A DNA stretch of 64,000 nt from [Clostridium] saccharolyticum WM1. Lineage in GTDB: Bacteria > Bacillota > Clostridia > Lachnospirales > Lachnospiraceae. The notes below the pieces were generated by a model. The model worked only from the letters and a program-made list of their open reading frames with translations. It was not told the origin of the DNA and did no database searches. Shown in pieces: positions 51,170-60,801 of this stretch (its first letter is position 1; every line of letters starts with the position of its first letter). The stretch is taken from the NCBI RefSeq assembly GCF_000144625.1, contig NC_014376.1, forward strand, positions 2,542,001-2,606,000, read 5' to 3'. A program made the translations under genes and the position numbers.

Positions 51170-53338
51170 TTACAAAAATGAAAACCACAAAATATCATTT
51201 GCCTTTAACTTCATGGAACATTCTTTGCCGTTTCCGTCATAAATCACGGTTTCCTGAGGCTCATACGTGTTGTTTACAATACAATACTTGCCTGTGGCCG
51301 GATAATAATTGACTTCAATATTATAATTGCTGCTATACCATTTCTTCATCTCCTGCTCCAAGCCTGCTGCCCAGAAGATTGCCCGGTAAAGCATTCTGGA
51401 GTTTTCAAAGGAATAAGGGATTCCGCTGATATATACGCTTCTTCCTTCTCCGAACCGGTTGACGGCCATCTGGACATCCTCCCCGTCCCTTTTTAAGATT
51501 TCAGCTTCAGACAGAGCGTAGATATTCTTCATCCCCTCCCCGAAATCAATGGTTTCAGAGGAGTCCTCTGTAATAAAATGGCTGTGCTCTTCCCAGTTGT
51601 ATTTATCGGTTGACATAGAAAAACCCACTTCTTTGTTAACGCCCAGCACATTTGCCAGAGTAAAATACCTGCCCTGATATTCGCAGGCCGATGGTTCACC
51701 CACTCCGATCAATCCGCCTCCCTGGGCCACAAAGGCCTTTACGGCACTGCTGACCTTTGGTTCGGTCCAATAGGAGCCCCCGCTGGGAGCCGTGTAGGCG
51801 TCGCCCACATTTATGACTACCTTGCATTTCTTTAATACATCCGGATCTGCGATCACATCTTCAAAGCTGATGAATTCCACGTCAAAAGGCATTCCGCTTA
51901 AGGCTTCCAGCACTCCGGCATAGGAATAGGTCTGCTTATAATCAATGGCATGAGCGACCATGTGGGTTCCCCAGGAACGGATCTTTCCCCAGGAATTCAG
52001 CACTCCCACCTTGAAATGACTGTACGGGCTTTGTCCTCCCACATTTTCATAAAGAAGGCGGAATTCATTACAGACTTCCTCAATGTACTGGATAAATTCC
52101 GGAAATTCCAGGGCTAACTTTAAATAACCGCCGTAGCCGATCCGGTCAACCGGTTTTCTTAAGATGGCACGCCTTGCGGTCACCCAGTTTACCTTTGCTT
52201 CCTTTATGGGATCGCCCCCTTCGTGGAACACATCGGGGAAGAAGTAAGGCAGAAAACGGCCTTCCGTATATTTTACTCCCGGAATATCGGAAATCAGACG
52301 AAGAGTGGTTCCATTCCCCACACTTCCCACTACCGCATCCAGTCCAACCTGTTTAAAATATTCTCCAAACGGTTCCGTACCGATCCAGTGGTCTCCCAAA
52401 AACATCATGGCTTCCTTGCCGTGCTCGTGGCAGATATCCACAAGAACCTTCATAAGCCTGGAAACCTCCCTCTGCTGGAATTCCTGGAAATCACGGAACT
52501 CCTTAGAGGGCACCCGGTTGGTGTTGTTATGGTATCCCTGGTCAATGATATATTCCGGGCGGAAGGGGTAACCCACCTCTTTTTCAAACTGTTCTAAAAT
52601 ATAGGGGCTGACACTGGCGCTGTATCCAAACCAGTCGACAAATTTCTCTTTTGCATATTCATTAAATACAAGGGTGAACTGATGAAAGAATGTAGTAAAA
52701 CGCACCACATTACTGTCCGGATTTTCTTCCATCCAGCGGTTTAACTTTTCGATCACGTACTTCCGGGTCTTTGGCTGGCGCACATCAAAGGTGATCTGAT
52801 GTTCCACATCCTGCCAGTCGTTGGTAATGAAATTATACATATGGACCGGATCCCAGATTATGAAGGCCAGAAAGCTTACGGTATAATCGTGATAACGCTT
52901 GGGAAGGGAAATGACGACCTCCTGGGTGCTTTCCTCATATTCCCATTCATTGGCTGCCAGAGGTTCCCCTGTGGTGCGGTCCACCACCTCCCACCAGCGC
53001 TTGATGTCATGAATGGTATTAGGCTTTAACTGCTCCTTGTATAAATGCTTCATCAAAGGAATGCGAAGCCCGCCCTCATCCATTGCCGTATAAAATTCCG
53101 TCATCAAATATACCTGCTGGACTTCATCCGGGTTGGCCATAGCCCAATCGTTGTCCTTTCTGGTGGTATAATAGGTGGAGTAGATTTTAACGGGCATTTT
53201 CTTTAGCTCCTTTGGCATATCTGTCCCATCACAATCCCGCAGGGCATCGGCCCCCCACCGCCTGGCAATCTCCTTTGTCTCCTGTATCATATCCACATCC
53301 GTGGGAACAGTGACTCTTCCGGTAAGTTTTCTTTCCAT
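51170..53338 (-). CDS. GH112 galactosyl-N-acetylhexosamine / galactosyl-rhamnose phosphorylase
   Basis: GH112 enzymes split beta-galactosides of N-acetylhexosamine (lacto-N-biose, galacto-N-biose) or of L-rhamnose with phosphate, giving galactose-1-phosphate. The 722-residue product matches the family length. It opens GRVTVPTDVDMIQETKEI and has YYTTRKDNDWAMANPDEVQQ, VVRFTTFFHQFTLVFNE, WFGYSASVSPYILEQFE and FLGDHWIGTEPFGEYF in the barrel. A reductase-like fold with VINVGDAYTAPSGGSYW follows. ATG 53338 follows AAGGGGATATAAG. Which of the three GH112 specificities applies cannot be decided by eye. GH29 beside it fits a mucin- or milk-type substrate; GH88 fits uronic-acid-containing glycans. Confidence 0.92.
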   Translation of the reverse strand: MERKLTGRVTVPTDVDMIQETKEIARRWGADALRDCDGTDMPKELKKMPVKIYSTYYTTRKDNDWAMANPDEVQQVYLMTEFYTAMDEGGLRIPLMKHLYKEQLKPNTIHDIKRWWEVVDRTTGEPLAANEWEYEESTQEVVISLPKRYHDYTVSFLAFIIWDPVHMYNFITNDWQDVEHQITFDVRQPKTRKYVIEKLNRWMEENPDSNVVRFTTFFHQFTLVFNEYAKEKFVDWFGYSASVSPYILEQFEKEVGYPFRPEYIIDQGYHNNTNRVPSKEFRDFQEFQQREVSRLMKVLVDICHEHGKEAMMFLGDHWIGTEPFGEYFKQVGLDAVVGSVGNGTTLRLISDIPGVKYTEGRFLPYFFPDVFHEGGDPIKEAKVNWVTARRAILRKPVDRIGYGGYLKLALEFPEFIQYIEEVCNEFRLLYENVGGQSPYSHFKVGVLNSWGKIRSWGTHMVAHAIDYKQTYSYAGVLEALSGMPFDVEFISFEDVIADPDVLKKCKVVINVGDAYTAPSGGSYWTEPKVSSAVKAFVAQGGGLIGVGEPSACEYQGRYFTLANVLGVNKEVGFSMSTDKYNWEEHSHFITEDSSETIDFGEGMKNIYALSEAEILKRDGEDVQMAVNRFGEGRSVYISGIPYSFENSRMLYRAIFWAAGLEQEMKKWYSSNYNIEVNYYPATGKYCIVNNTYEPQETVIYDGNGKECSMKLKANDILWFSFL

Positions 53339-53404
53339 CTTATATCCCCTTTCTATTTCATCTTTTTTCATTTCAAAGGCATATATGCCCCTTATATTTC
53401 ATGA

Positions 53405-54238
53405 TCAGCCCTTCACACCGGAGGAAGCAACACCTTCGATGAAAAACTTCTGGCAGAACAGGAAGGCAATCAGAATGGGCAGCAATACAGCCGTTGCCGC
53501 AGCCATCTGACTTCCGTAATCCTGGATTAAGCCGGAGGAAAAGAGCTTCACTCCAACGGACAGCATCTGCTTATCCATGGTTGATATGTACAGATACGGA
53601 CCCATGTAATCGTTCCAGGACCAGGTAAAGGAAAACAGGGCCATGGTTGCAATGGCCGGTTTGGCCAATGGGAAAATAATTTTCCAATAAATACGGAAAT
53701 GGCCGCAGCCATCAATTTTTGCCGCTTCACTTAAGGAGTCCGGAATGGAAACGAAGGACTGACGAAGCAGGAATACAAAATACACATCAACACAGCTTGG
53801 CAGGATTAAGGACCACATGGTATCCAGGATGTGCAGATTTTTAAAGATCATATATCTGGGTATGATCATAATATCGCTGGGGATCATCATGGCTGACAGC
53901 AGAACAAGAAAGATTGCGTCTTTTCCCTTAAATTTGATTCTTGCAAAACCATATGCCGTAAAGCTTACAAAAAATATCTTAATCACAATGGTAAGAGCCG
54001 TCATGATTACGGTATTGAAATACCATTTCTGGAAGTTATAAATGCCGTTTGTGAATAATGCCTCAAAGTTCATCAGGGTGGGGTTTTCCGGAATCAAATG
54101 CCATGGAAATTTCATAACTTCTCCGCTGACCTTAAAGGAAGAGGAGATCATGAACAGGAACGGAAAATTAGATGCCAGCCCAATCAACAGGATAAAAACC
54201 GTAAGTGCTATCTTAAAACTTTTCTTTTTGCTTGTCAT
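53405..54238 (-). CDS. CUT1 carbohydrate ABC transporter permease (MalG-like)
   Basis: This 277-residue permease has six predicted helices and the EAA loop SEAAKIDGCGHFRIYWKIIFP. The C-terminal FIEGVASSGVKG is typical of the MalG-like half. It follows its partner permease by 13 bases and precedes the GH112 gene. It is the importer half for the glycan handled by GH112, GH88 and GH29. The ATPase is not encoded here. The start has AGGGAGGAATGATCA upstream. Confidence 0.93.
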   Translation of the reverse strand: MTSKKKSFKIALTVFILLIGLASNFPFLFMISSSFKVSGEVMKFPWHLIPENPTLMNFEALFTNGIYNFQKWYFNTVIMTALTIVIKIFFVSFTAYGFARIKFKGKDAIFLVLLSAMMIPSDIMIIPRYMIFKNLHILDTMWSLILPSCVDVYFVFLLRQSFVSIPDSLSEAAKIDGCGHFRIYWKIIFPLAKPAIATMALFSFTWSWNDYMGPYLYISTMDKQMLSVGVKLFSSGLIQDYGSQMAAATAVLLPILIAFLFCQKFFIEGVASSGVKG

Positions 54239-54251
54239 TGATCATTCCTCC

Positions 54252-55175
54252 CTAATAATTAACCCATTTTTTCTGTCCGCGCCATTGGATAAGCGTTACG
54301 ATCATGACCAGTACGAACATGATGAAAGCCATTGCACTTGCCAGACTTGTTTCATATTTTGTAAATGCAGTACGGACAATATTTACGGACATAACGGTGG
54401 TTGCCTGTCCCGGACCTCCCTCAGTAAGGGCCTGTATGCAGGTAAAGTTCTGGAAGGAACCGATAATGGAGCTGATTACCAGGAAAAAGGTGGTGGGAGA
54501 AATCATTGGTATGATGATATTGCGGATCCGCTGCCATTTTGTTGCCCCGTCAATCTGCGCCGCTTCCAGCAGCTCAGAGGGCACCTCCTGCAGCGCTCCA
54601 AGATAGACCACCATGTTAAGGCCAACGCCTTTCCATACGGAAATCATAGCTACCGTGGGAAGAGCCAGCTTTAAGTTCAGTAAAAGCAGCGGCGGGTCAA
54701 ACCCCATATTTCTTAAGGCCACGATTATGGGACTGTTATTTCCAAGCAGCACCTTAAAAATTACAGCCACAGCCACCATATTGGATACGTAAGGCATAAA
54801 TACCAGGGAACGCATGGCTTTTTTCATATAGACCCCGTTGTTCAGCATAAATGCCAATGCAAATCCAAGAATCATAATAAGGGGTACATATACCAGGGAA
54901 TATTGAAAGGTTCTTATGAGAGAACCCATGATCTCCTTGTTGGTGAATACTTTTATAAAGTTTTGAAATCCTACAAATTTAAGGTTGTCCAGCCTGGTAA
55001 TATATTTCATGTTTAAAAATGACATCACAATTGCAATAACAAAAGGAATGCCTGTGAAAACAGTGAAAAAAATCAGGTAGGGCGAAATAAACAGCCACCC
55101 ATACCTGTTTTCCTTTTTCTGGGCTATGGATGTTTTTTCTTTTGTTTTTAATACTGGTGTTTTTCCCTTGTTCAT
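54252..55175 (-). CDS. CUT1 carbohydrate ABC transporter permease (MalF-like)
   Basis: This 307-residue permease has a positively charged N terminus and six predicted helices (LFISPYLIFFTVFTGIPFVI first). The EAA loop is LEAAQIDGATKWQRIRNIIIP, and GGPGQATTVMSVNIVRTAF follows. It heads the metabolic part of the glycan operon, 118 bases after the kinase gene. The start has GGAGGCAGGCCC upstream. A TAGAAT box on the minus strand in that gap could be a -10, so the permeases may have their own promoter. Confidence 0.93.
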   Translation of the reverse strand: MNKGKTPVLKTKEKTSIAQKKENRYGWLFISPYLIFFTVFTGIPFVIAIVMSFLNMKYITRLDNLKFVGFQNFIKVFTNKEIMGSLIRTFQYSLVYVPLIMILGFALAFMLNNGVYMKKAMRSLVFMPYVSNMVAVAVIFKVLLGNNSPIIVALRNMGFDPPLLLLNLKLALPTVAMISVWKGVGLNMVVYLGALQEVPSELLEAAQIDGATKWQRIRNIIIPMISPTTFFLVISSIIGSFQNFTCIQALTEGGPGQATTVMSVNIVRTAFTKYETSLASAMAFIMFVLVMIVTLIQWRGQKKWVNY

Positions 55176-55293
55176 GGGCCTGCCTCCGATTTTTATTTTA
55201 GAAAGAAAGGCTCTTTGGAATATCTCCTTTCTCTTACTTCTATTCTAACGGATTTTTTCCCGATAAACATAGGCCGATTTTTGTATTTGTTGG

Positions 55294-57207
55294 TTATTTT
55301 CGCTTTTTCCCGTTTAAAGCAGTGGACTTACTTGATTCGCTCATATTGCCGTGTTCATCCATGTCTTCCCGGGTAATTCTGGGAATCCTTATGACGGTCA
55401 GGGTTCCTGTATCCTTTTTGCTGAAGATGGAAACTGCCCGGTCCACACCAAAATACAGCTTGATTCTGGCTTCAATGCTGTGCAGCCCGATGCCGGTGCT
55501 TCGTCTGTTCTGCTCTTCCTCATCCTTACTGGTTTTCCCAAAACGGATCTGATCCCGGACTTCCTTTAATTTCTCCCTGTCCATGCCGCGGCCATTATCC
55601 ATGATTTTTATCATGACCCACCCTCCTTTTTCCTTCACCGTAAGACGGATCATCATGGGATGCTTTAAGCCTGTCATTCCATACAGGAAGGAGTTTTCCA
55701 CTGCGGGCTGCAAAATTATTTTTAAGGAATACAGTTCATGGATCTGCCGCATATCTGTCATAAGATCGAATTCAAAATCTTCCTTATAACGGTTTTTCTG
55801 GATCTTTACGTAAGCCATAAGATGCTCGATCTCATGTTCCATTGGAACGATCACCTGTCCCCCGCTTATGGATAAACGGTACATCCGCCCAAGGGATGCG
55901 GCCGTCCGCCCAATGTCCGGCCGTCCTGCCTCATTGGACATCCACACAATGTTTTCCAGGGTATTATAAAGAAAATGGGGATTAATCTGGCTCATGAGCA
56001 CTTCCAGCTCCAGCTCCTTTTTCTTCCTGTCGGACTGCAGGCCTTCAATAATGTGGGTATTGATCCGTTCCAGCATGGAATTGTAATAACGGATCATATC
56101 TCCCACTTCATTTTTCTGCTTTACCTCAACATAGGCATTTAGGTTTCCTCCATACACCTCCTTCATGGAGGCATTCAGCTTCCCAATGGGATCCATGAAG
56201 CTTTTATACAAATAAAAGATCATCAAGGTACATAGGCCCACACACGCCACCATGACCAGGAAGATCCTGTAGTACAACACATCCACTTCCTTTGTCACTG
56301 ATTTTACCGGGACCACCATGACGATCTTCCAGTCATTGACGTCAGAGGACTTTACCTGGATCATCTGATTTCCCAAAGCCTCCCAACCTTCGTTTAAATC
56401 TCCTGTCTGTTCCAGGATCACTGCCTTTAGCTTCTCTGAAAGCTCTCCTGACTCCACCGCCTTTTCATTGCTTGAAGAAATCAGACTTCCATTCTCTGAG
56501 ATTACATAAATATCCCCGGGAATGGATTCTGCCAGTTCCCTGTACTGTTCATATATATCCTGCTCTTTTAAGGCAAAAAGCTGTACATACTCATATCTGG
56601 CCTTTTCCCAGGAGTAGATCCTCCGGATGCCCATGACAGCCTTTCTTTCCCTGACCTTTGCAGGCCGGTCGCTGAGAAGGAAATTGTCCTGGAGGGAAAA
56701 CCAGCGGAATTTCATCAAAAGATCCGGATCTTCTATGTTCATGGCCCTCAGTCTCCTGATTACCTCTTCTGTGTCGTTATTTGGATCCAGAAAATTGAAT
56801 AATTCGCCCTTATAGGTGTATATGGCGCTGATCCTCTCCCGCTGGTTTAAAATATCATAAGCTCCGAATATGTTGCTGTAAATCTTGACAATGTCAAGCT
56901 TTTTATACAACTGTTCCTGAGGAGAATATTCCTTTTCAATGTATTTTTTCAGCTGGTCATTGGCCGCAAAATTGTCGGAAACACTGTAAATGTCCTGAAG
57001 CTTGGCATCGATTTTATTGGCAATATCTGTGATCCGGCTCTGGGTCGTGCGCATATACTCCTGCTTCATGACCTTTCGTGTATGCCAGAACAGTGTGGTG
57101 ATGATCACCATGACAGGGATCAGCACCTGCAGAATTCCATACAGCATTCTGCGCTTTAATCCGATATTCCTTTTCTTTGCCTGCCCTTTTTTCTTATTCA
57201 TTGTCAT
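55294..57207 (-). CDS. LytS/YesM-type sensor histidine kinase of the glycan locus
   Basis: This 637-residue membrane kinase has TM helices near residues 20-40 and 310-335 around an extracellular sensor, then HAMP. The His_kinase motif is INPHFLYNTLENIVWM. The ATPase domain has LQPAVENSFLYG, DNGRGMD, STGIGLHSI and DTGTLTVIRIP. It starts inside the regulator gene (overlap 14 bases, ATGACAATGAATAA), which indicates translational coupling. The second ATG at 57201 is an equally possible start. It probably senses the glycan imported by the adjacent CUT1 system. Confidence 0.92.
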   Translation of the reverse strand: MTMNKKKGQAKKRNIGLKRRMLYGILQVLIPVMVIITTLFWHTRKVMKQEYMRTTQSRITDIANKIDAKLQDIYSVSDNFAANDQLKKYIEKEYSPQEQLYKKLDIVKIYSNIFGAYDILNQRERISAIYTYKGELFNFLDPNNDTEEVIRRLRAMNIEDPDLLMKFRWFSLQDNFLLSDRPAKVRERKAVMGIRRIYSWEKARYEYVQLFALKEQDIYEQYRELAESIPGDIYVISENGSLISSSNEKAVESGELSEKLKAVILEQTGDLNEGWEALGNQMIQVKSSDVNDWKIVMVVPVKSVTKEVDVLYYRIFLVMVACVGLCTLMIFYLYKSFMDPIGKLNASMKEVYGGNLNAYVEVKQKNEVGDMIRYYNSMLERINTHIIEGLQSDRKKKELELEVLMSQINPHFLYNTLENIVWMSNEAGRPDIGRTAASLGRMYRLSISGGQVIVPMEHEIEHLMAYVKIQKNRYKEDFEFDLMTDMRQIHELYSLKIILQPAVENSFLYGMTGLKHPMMIRLTVKEKGGWVMIKIMDNGRGMDREKLKEVRDQIRFGKTSKDEEEQNRRSTGIGLHSIEARIKLYFGVDRAVSIFSKKDTGTLTVIRIPRITREDMDEHGNMSESSKSTALNGKKRK

Positions 57208-58831
57208 TGTCTTTTTCCCCGCTTCCGCCTTCCGGCTGAAGGATGTTCCGGTACTCTTTCGGACTTATCCCATACTTTTTCTTAAACAGCTTAATGTAGT
57301 TGGATACGTCTGCCCAGCCCAATTCCTGGGATATTTCATAGATCTTCCGCCCAGGGTCTGCAAGAAGCTCCCTGCTCTTTTCCAGCCTCTTTGTAATGAT
57401 GTAATCACTGAAGTTGCAGCCGAATTCATTTTTAAAAATTTTGGAAATATAGGCGGAATTCTTATGCACCTTTGCCCCTACATATTCCAGAGATATCTGG
57501 TTGGAATCATATTCCTCGTCAACGATCTCCTTAATTTTCTGGGCAAGGCTGCTCTGGCTCCTCCATTCTCCCCTCATGCCCGCCATTTCTCTGGATACCT
57601 CCCGCAGGATCCGGGATAGAAATTCCTTCTTCTCCTTCAGGCTTTTTAAGGAATAAATGCCGGTATAGGTACAATCCAGCTTTTTCATCACCTTCTCCAG
57701 CCGGACACCGTAGCGGAGCAAGGCCCTTGATAGATTGAACAGCAGTTCTAGGCCTAGGCGGTTGATATAATCATAATCCAGAATCATCTTTCCCTTAAAT
57801 TCAGAAAAAATGCCATCCAAAATATCCTCCGCCTTATTTTCCTCCTGTTCCATAATTTCCTTTAAAATCTGGCCCGTATCAAAGGAAACTGCGTAATAAT
57901 CAAAATCTGCCTCCTGTATTTCCTTATAAGTCATAACCAGGTTCTTGCCTTCGCTGTATATCTTCTGACTGACACAGCATTTGGCCTGTTCATAGCATTG
58001 GGGCAGCATCTGGAAATCTGTATAAAAGTTGCTGATACCGGCATAAATGGATATGCCGCTTTCTCCTAAAACTGACTCTGCCATCTGCTTTGCATAGGAA
58101 TACAGCTCCTCTTCCAGGGGTTCCACTCCAGTACTTAAGATGCCGGTTATTTTCTCCTCGAAGTTCCAGATATAGGTACCGTTAATTCCATCCTTTGAGG
58201 CCCTTTCATTCAGTATCTTCTCTACCTTCATCTGGTCCTGGTAAAAGGCGTTCTTATCTTTCGTACCTGGGACTTCCAGATGGATCATCACCACTCCGTA
58301 CCATTTTTCCCCCTGGCGGAAGAATTCTTCCTCCATCTCTTCCTCATGATAACCGTAACCCTTGATCAGGGCATTGTATTTCCTTCTAAGCTTTAAGCTT
58401 TTGCTCTCTTCATAGGATGACTTTAATTCTCTTTCCTCTAATTCCTTTTTCCCTTCCTCATCAAGGCGCTCTTTTATTTTCCGGAAGGTCACCTCAAATT
58501 CATCAAGGTCCGTAGGCTTTAAGAGATATTCCATGACCCGGTTTTTAATGGACATCTGCAAATATTCAAAATCATTATATCCGCTTAAAATGATGATCTT
58601 GATTTCCGGATAATGCTGGTTTAAATGCTGCATCAGTTCTACTCCATCCATTTCCGGCATCCGGATATCGGAAAGCACCACATGTGGCTTGTCCTTTTTT
58701 ATCTGTTCCAGCGCTTCTATTCCATTGCTGCAGACGCCGCTTATGACAAACCCCCATTTTTCCCATTCAATGCTGTTTGCGATCCCATATGCGATCGATT
58801 TTTCATCCTCAACCACCAACAGTTTATACAT
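57194..58831 (-). CDS. YesN/AraC-type response regulator of the glycan locus
   Basis: This 545-residue regulator has a receiver (Asp9, phospho-acceptor Asp55 in VVLSDIRMP), a long middle part, and a C-terminal AraC DNA-binding domain (ISLEYVGAKVHKNSAYISKIF, LGWADVSNYIKLFKKKYGISP). It is the first gene of the locus, with a promoter 15-50 bases upstream and a GGAGGTAAGAG ribosome-binding site. A direct repeat with a 20-base period at 48397-48428 is a candidate target. Confidence 0.93.
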   Translation of the reverse strand: MYKLLVVEDEKSIAYGIANSIEWEKWGFVISGVCSNGIEALEQIKKDKPHVVLSDIRMPEMDGVELMQHLNQHYPEIKIIILSGYNDFEYLQMSIKNRVMEYLLKPTDLDEFEVTFRKIKERLDEEGKKELEERELKSSYEESKSLKLRRKYNALIKGYGYHEEEMEEEFFRQGEKWYGVVMIHLEVPGTKDKNAFYQDQMKVEKILNERASKDGINGTYIWNFEEKITGILSTGVEPLEEELYSYAKQMAESVLGESGISIYAGISNFYTDFQMLPQCYEQAKCCVSQKIYSEGKNLVMTYKEIQEADFDYYAVSFDTGQILKEIMEQEENKAEDILDGIFSEFKGKMILDYDYINRLGLELLFNLSRALLRYGVRLEKVMKKLDCTYTGIYSLKSLKEKKEFLSRILREVSREMAGMRGEWRSQSSLAQKIKEIVDEEYDSNQISLEYVGAKVHKNSAYISKIFKNEFGCNFSDYIITKRLEKSRELLADPGRKIYEISQELGWADVSNYIKLFKKKYGISPKEYRNILQPEGGSGEKDNDNE

Positions 58832-58852
58832 CTCTTACCTCCATCCCGCCAT

Positions 58853-58882
58853 ATTATATAACAAACTCCCTTATCTACTCAA
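58853..58882 (-). promoter_or_regulatory. Promoter of the glycan-locus regulator/kinase genes
   Basis: Minus-strand TTGAGT (58882-58877) and TATAAT (58858-58853) are 18 bases apart, giving a short leader of about 15 bases. Confidence 0.6.
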
Positions 58883-59003
58883 GCCTCTTTTCTATTTGCA
58901 TGCCGAATCAAAAGCTTTATGCGCTCTAGGCCCGTCTGATGCCTTTGTGTCCGCTGGAATGAAATAGATAATGCAGACTTAGAAAGGGCTTTTACACGCA
59001 GGG

Positions 59004-59109
59004 AAGGCGTCCTAAAAACAATTCTCTCCTGCAAAGTCCATGTGGAAAACCTGCATGATCAATGCCTGCTGCAACGCTTGGAGTCGAATGTTATTTTTAA
59101 GACGCCCTT
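59004..59109. repeat. Inverted repeat enclosing about 75 bases after cobU; possible structured RNA
   Basis: GGCGTC and TAAAAA (59006-59018) pair with TTTTTA and GACGCC (59094-59106), a 12-bp stem with one mismatch. Inside are TCCATGTGGA, GCAT-GATCA-ATGC and CTCC/GGAG pairings. No T-run follows on either strand. It lies between the end of the second cob operon and the glycan-locus promoter. Confidence 0.5.
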
Positions 59110-59114
59110 TTATC

Positions 59115-59693
59115 CTACATCCTGTATCTTTCATGGAGATCTCCGGCCTTTTTCACGGTAACCGGGATTCCTGCCACCACTTCTATTACTGCATGGGAAA
59201 TCTCTGCAATTCTCCGGTTGATTTCCCCAAGTGCCTTCCGGTAGGCCCTGGTTTCCTGGTTGTAGCTGTCCCCATCGGAAAAAACCTCATTTGTCACAAT
59301 GAATAAATGCCCGGCCGTTTCTTCTATTTTCCTGACCCCTGTCAGGATCTCCTCCACGGCCAAGGCCCCCTCCAAAGGCCGGGTCTCTCCTTCTTCTCCC
59401 AAGCCAAAAAGCTCATTAGAAACCAGATTGGACATGCATTCTAAAAGAACTGTTGACGGCTGGATTCTGCTGATGTCCAGTTTAAGCCCCTTAAGACCCC
59501 GGTAGCATTCGACGGTTTCAAACTGCTTTTTAGCTCTCATCTGTCTGTGCCGCTCGATCCTGCGTCTGCATTCCTCATCCCAGGGTTTCATGGTGGCAAT
59601 GTAGATCCGTCTTCCCTCTCCCAGGCTCATAACCAGGCTTTCCGCATATTCTGATTTTCCGCTTCCGCTTCCTCCCACAATCAAAGTGATCAT
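59115..59693 (-). CDS. cobU: Adenosylcobinamide kinase / adenosylcobinamide-phosphate guanylyltransferase CobU
   Basis: This 192-residue cytoplasmic enzyme phosphorylates adenosylcobinamide and attaches GMP. The P-loop is GGSGSGKSEYAE, followed by YIATMKPWDEECRRRIERHR, which includes the histidine region that carries GMP. LLECMSNLVSNELFG and IVTNEVFSDGDSY follow. It is full length and looks functional, unlike the short paralogue at 26643-27065. Its ATG overlaps the cobT stop as ATGA. It is the last gene of the second cob operon. Confidence 0.95.
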   Translation of the reverse strand: MITLIVGGSGSGKSEYAESLVMSLGEGRRIYIATMKPWDEECRRRIERHRQMRAKKQFETVECYRGLKGLKLDISRIQPSTVLLECMSNLVSNELFGLGEEGETRPLEGALAVEEILTGVRKIEETAGHLFIVTNEVFSDGDSYNQETRAYRKALGEINRRIAEISHAVIEVVAGIPVTVKKAGDLHERYRM

Positions 59694-60772
59694 GATCCGC
59701 CTCCCATTGGTTTATATGCTTCAATCTTTATTTCTTCAAAGGAGCTCATCTTTGTATAAACACTGACAGCCATGTCAAGAAGGGGAATCGCAGACACTGC
59801 CCCTGTTCCCTCACCCAGACACATGCCTGCCTGTATGAGAGGTGCCAGCTCCAGCTGGTCAAGGAGCAGCCTGCCTGCAGGCTCTGCGGACACATGGGAA
59901 GCCAGCATATAGTTGCGGCAGCCCGGATAAATCCGGTCCGCCGCAAGGGCTGCCGCTGCCGAAATAAACCCGTCCACCAGCACCGGTATCCGGTAAATGG
60001 CTCCGCCTAAAAACACGCCTGTAAGCCCTGCCAGATCAAAGCCTCCCACGCAGGCAAGAACATCTATGGTATCCCGGCATGCCGGACCATATGTATCCAC
60101 TGCCTTCTTAATGACTCCAAGCTTTCTCCTTAAGCCCTCATCATTTAATCCAGCCCCTCTTCCTGTCAGAACTTCCGGTGCTTTCTTTAACAGTAAGGAA
60201 GCAACTGCGCTGCTGGTGGTGGTATTTCCGATTCCCATTTCTCCGGTTGCAATCAGATGATAGCCTGCTTCCGCCAGTTCCTTGACCAGTCTGATACCTG
60301 TTTCTATGGACTGCACTGCCTCTTCCCGCTTCATGGCAGGCTCCCTGTGGAAATTTTTCGTTCCGTAAGCGGTCTTTCTGGTAATCAGGGGATGTCGAAC
60401 ACCGGAAACCAAATCCCTGGCAACCCCTATATCCACAGGAAATACCTCCACTCCGGCCCGGTCCGCCATGATGCAGACGCAGCTTTCTCCTTTTGTCATG
60501 TTCTCCGCTACAAGGGCTGTTACCTCCCTGCCGGTCTGGGTGACCCCTTCCTCCACGATCCCATTGTCCGAACACAGGATGACAAGCGCCCGCTTGTCCA
60601 GCTCCACCCTTGAAGTTTCCATGATTCCTGCCATCTTTACTATGTCATTTTCCAGGACACCTAAGCTGTTAAGCGGCTTTGCCACCTGTGACCACCGTTT
60701 GCGGGCCATCTCCATGGAGACAGCCTCAAGAGGCCGTATCTGTAACAGATATTCCCTAAGTTCTTCATTCAT
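59690..60772 (-). CDS. cobT: Nicotinate-nucleotide--dimethylbenzimidazole phosphoribosyltransferase CobT
   Basis: CobT makes alpha-ribazole phosphate, the lower-ligand nucleotide that CobS attaches. The 360-residue protein has LNSLGVLEND near the N terminus, then ICSDNG-type VILCSDNGIVEEGVTQ, GEMGIGNTTTSSAVAS, GGFDLAGLTGVFLGGA and the catalytic glutamate motif CLGEGTGAVSAIPLLD. Length and motif order are normal. It lies 29 bases after cbiA and overlaps cobU. The cobU-cobT-cobS functions are thus split between the two operons in this window. Confidence 0.96.
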   Translation of the reverse strand: MNEELREYLLQIRPLEAVSMEMARKRWSQVAKPLNSLGVLENDIVKMAGIMETSRVELDKRALVILCSDNGIVEEGVTQTGREVTALVAENMTKGESCVCIMADRAGVEVFPVDIGVARDLVSGVRHPLITRKTAYGTKNFHREPAMKREEAVQSIETGIRLVKELAEAGYHLIATGEMGIGNTTTSSAVASLLLKKAPEVLTGRGAGLNDEGLRRKLGVIKKAVDTYGPACRDTIDVLACVGGFDLAGLTGVFLGGAIYRIPVLVDGFISAAAALAADRIYPGCRNYMLASHVSAEPAGRLLLDQLELAPLIQAGMCLGEGTGAVSAIPLLDMAVSVYTKMSSFEEIKIEAYKPMGGGS

Positions 60773-60801
60773 CCTTTAAAACCTTTCCAAGCCAAAGTTT
60801 T

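Noticed and set aside
59004..59109. tRNA gene
   Set aside because: A GAGTCGAATG stretch recalls a T-arm, but no acceptor/anticodon cloverleaf of normal size can be drawn.
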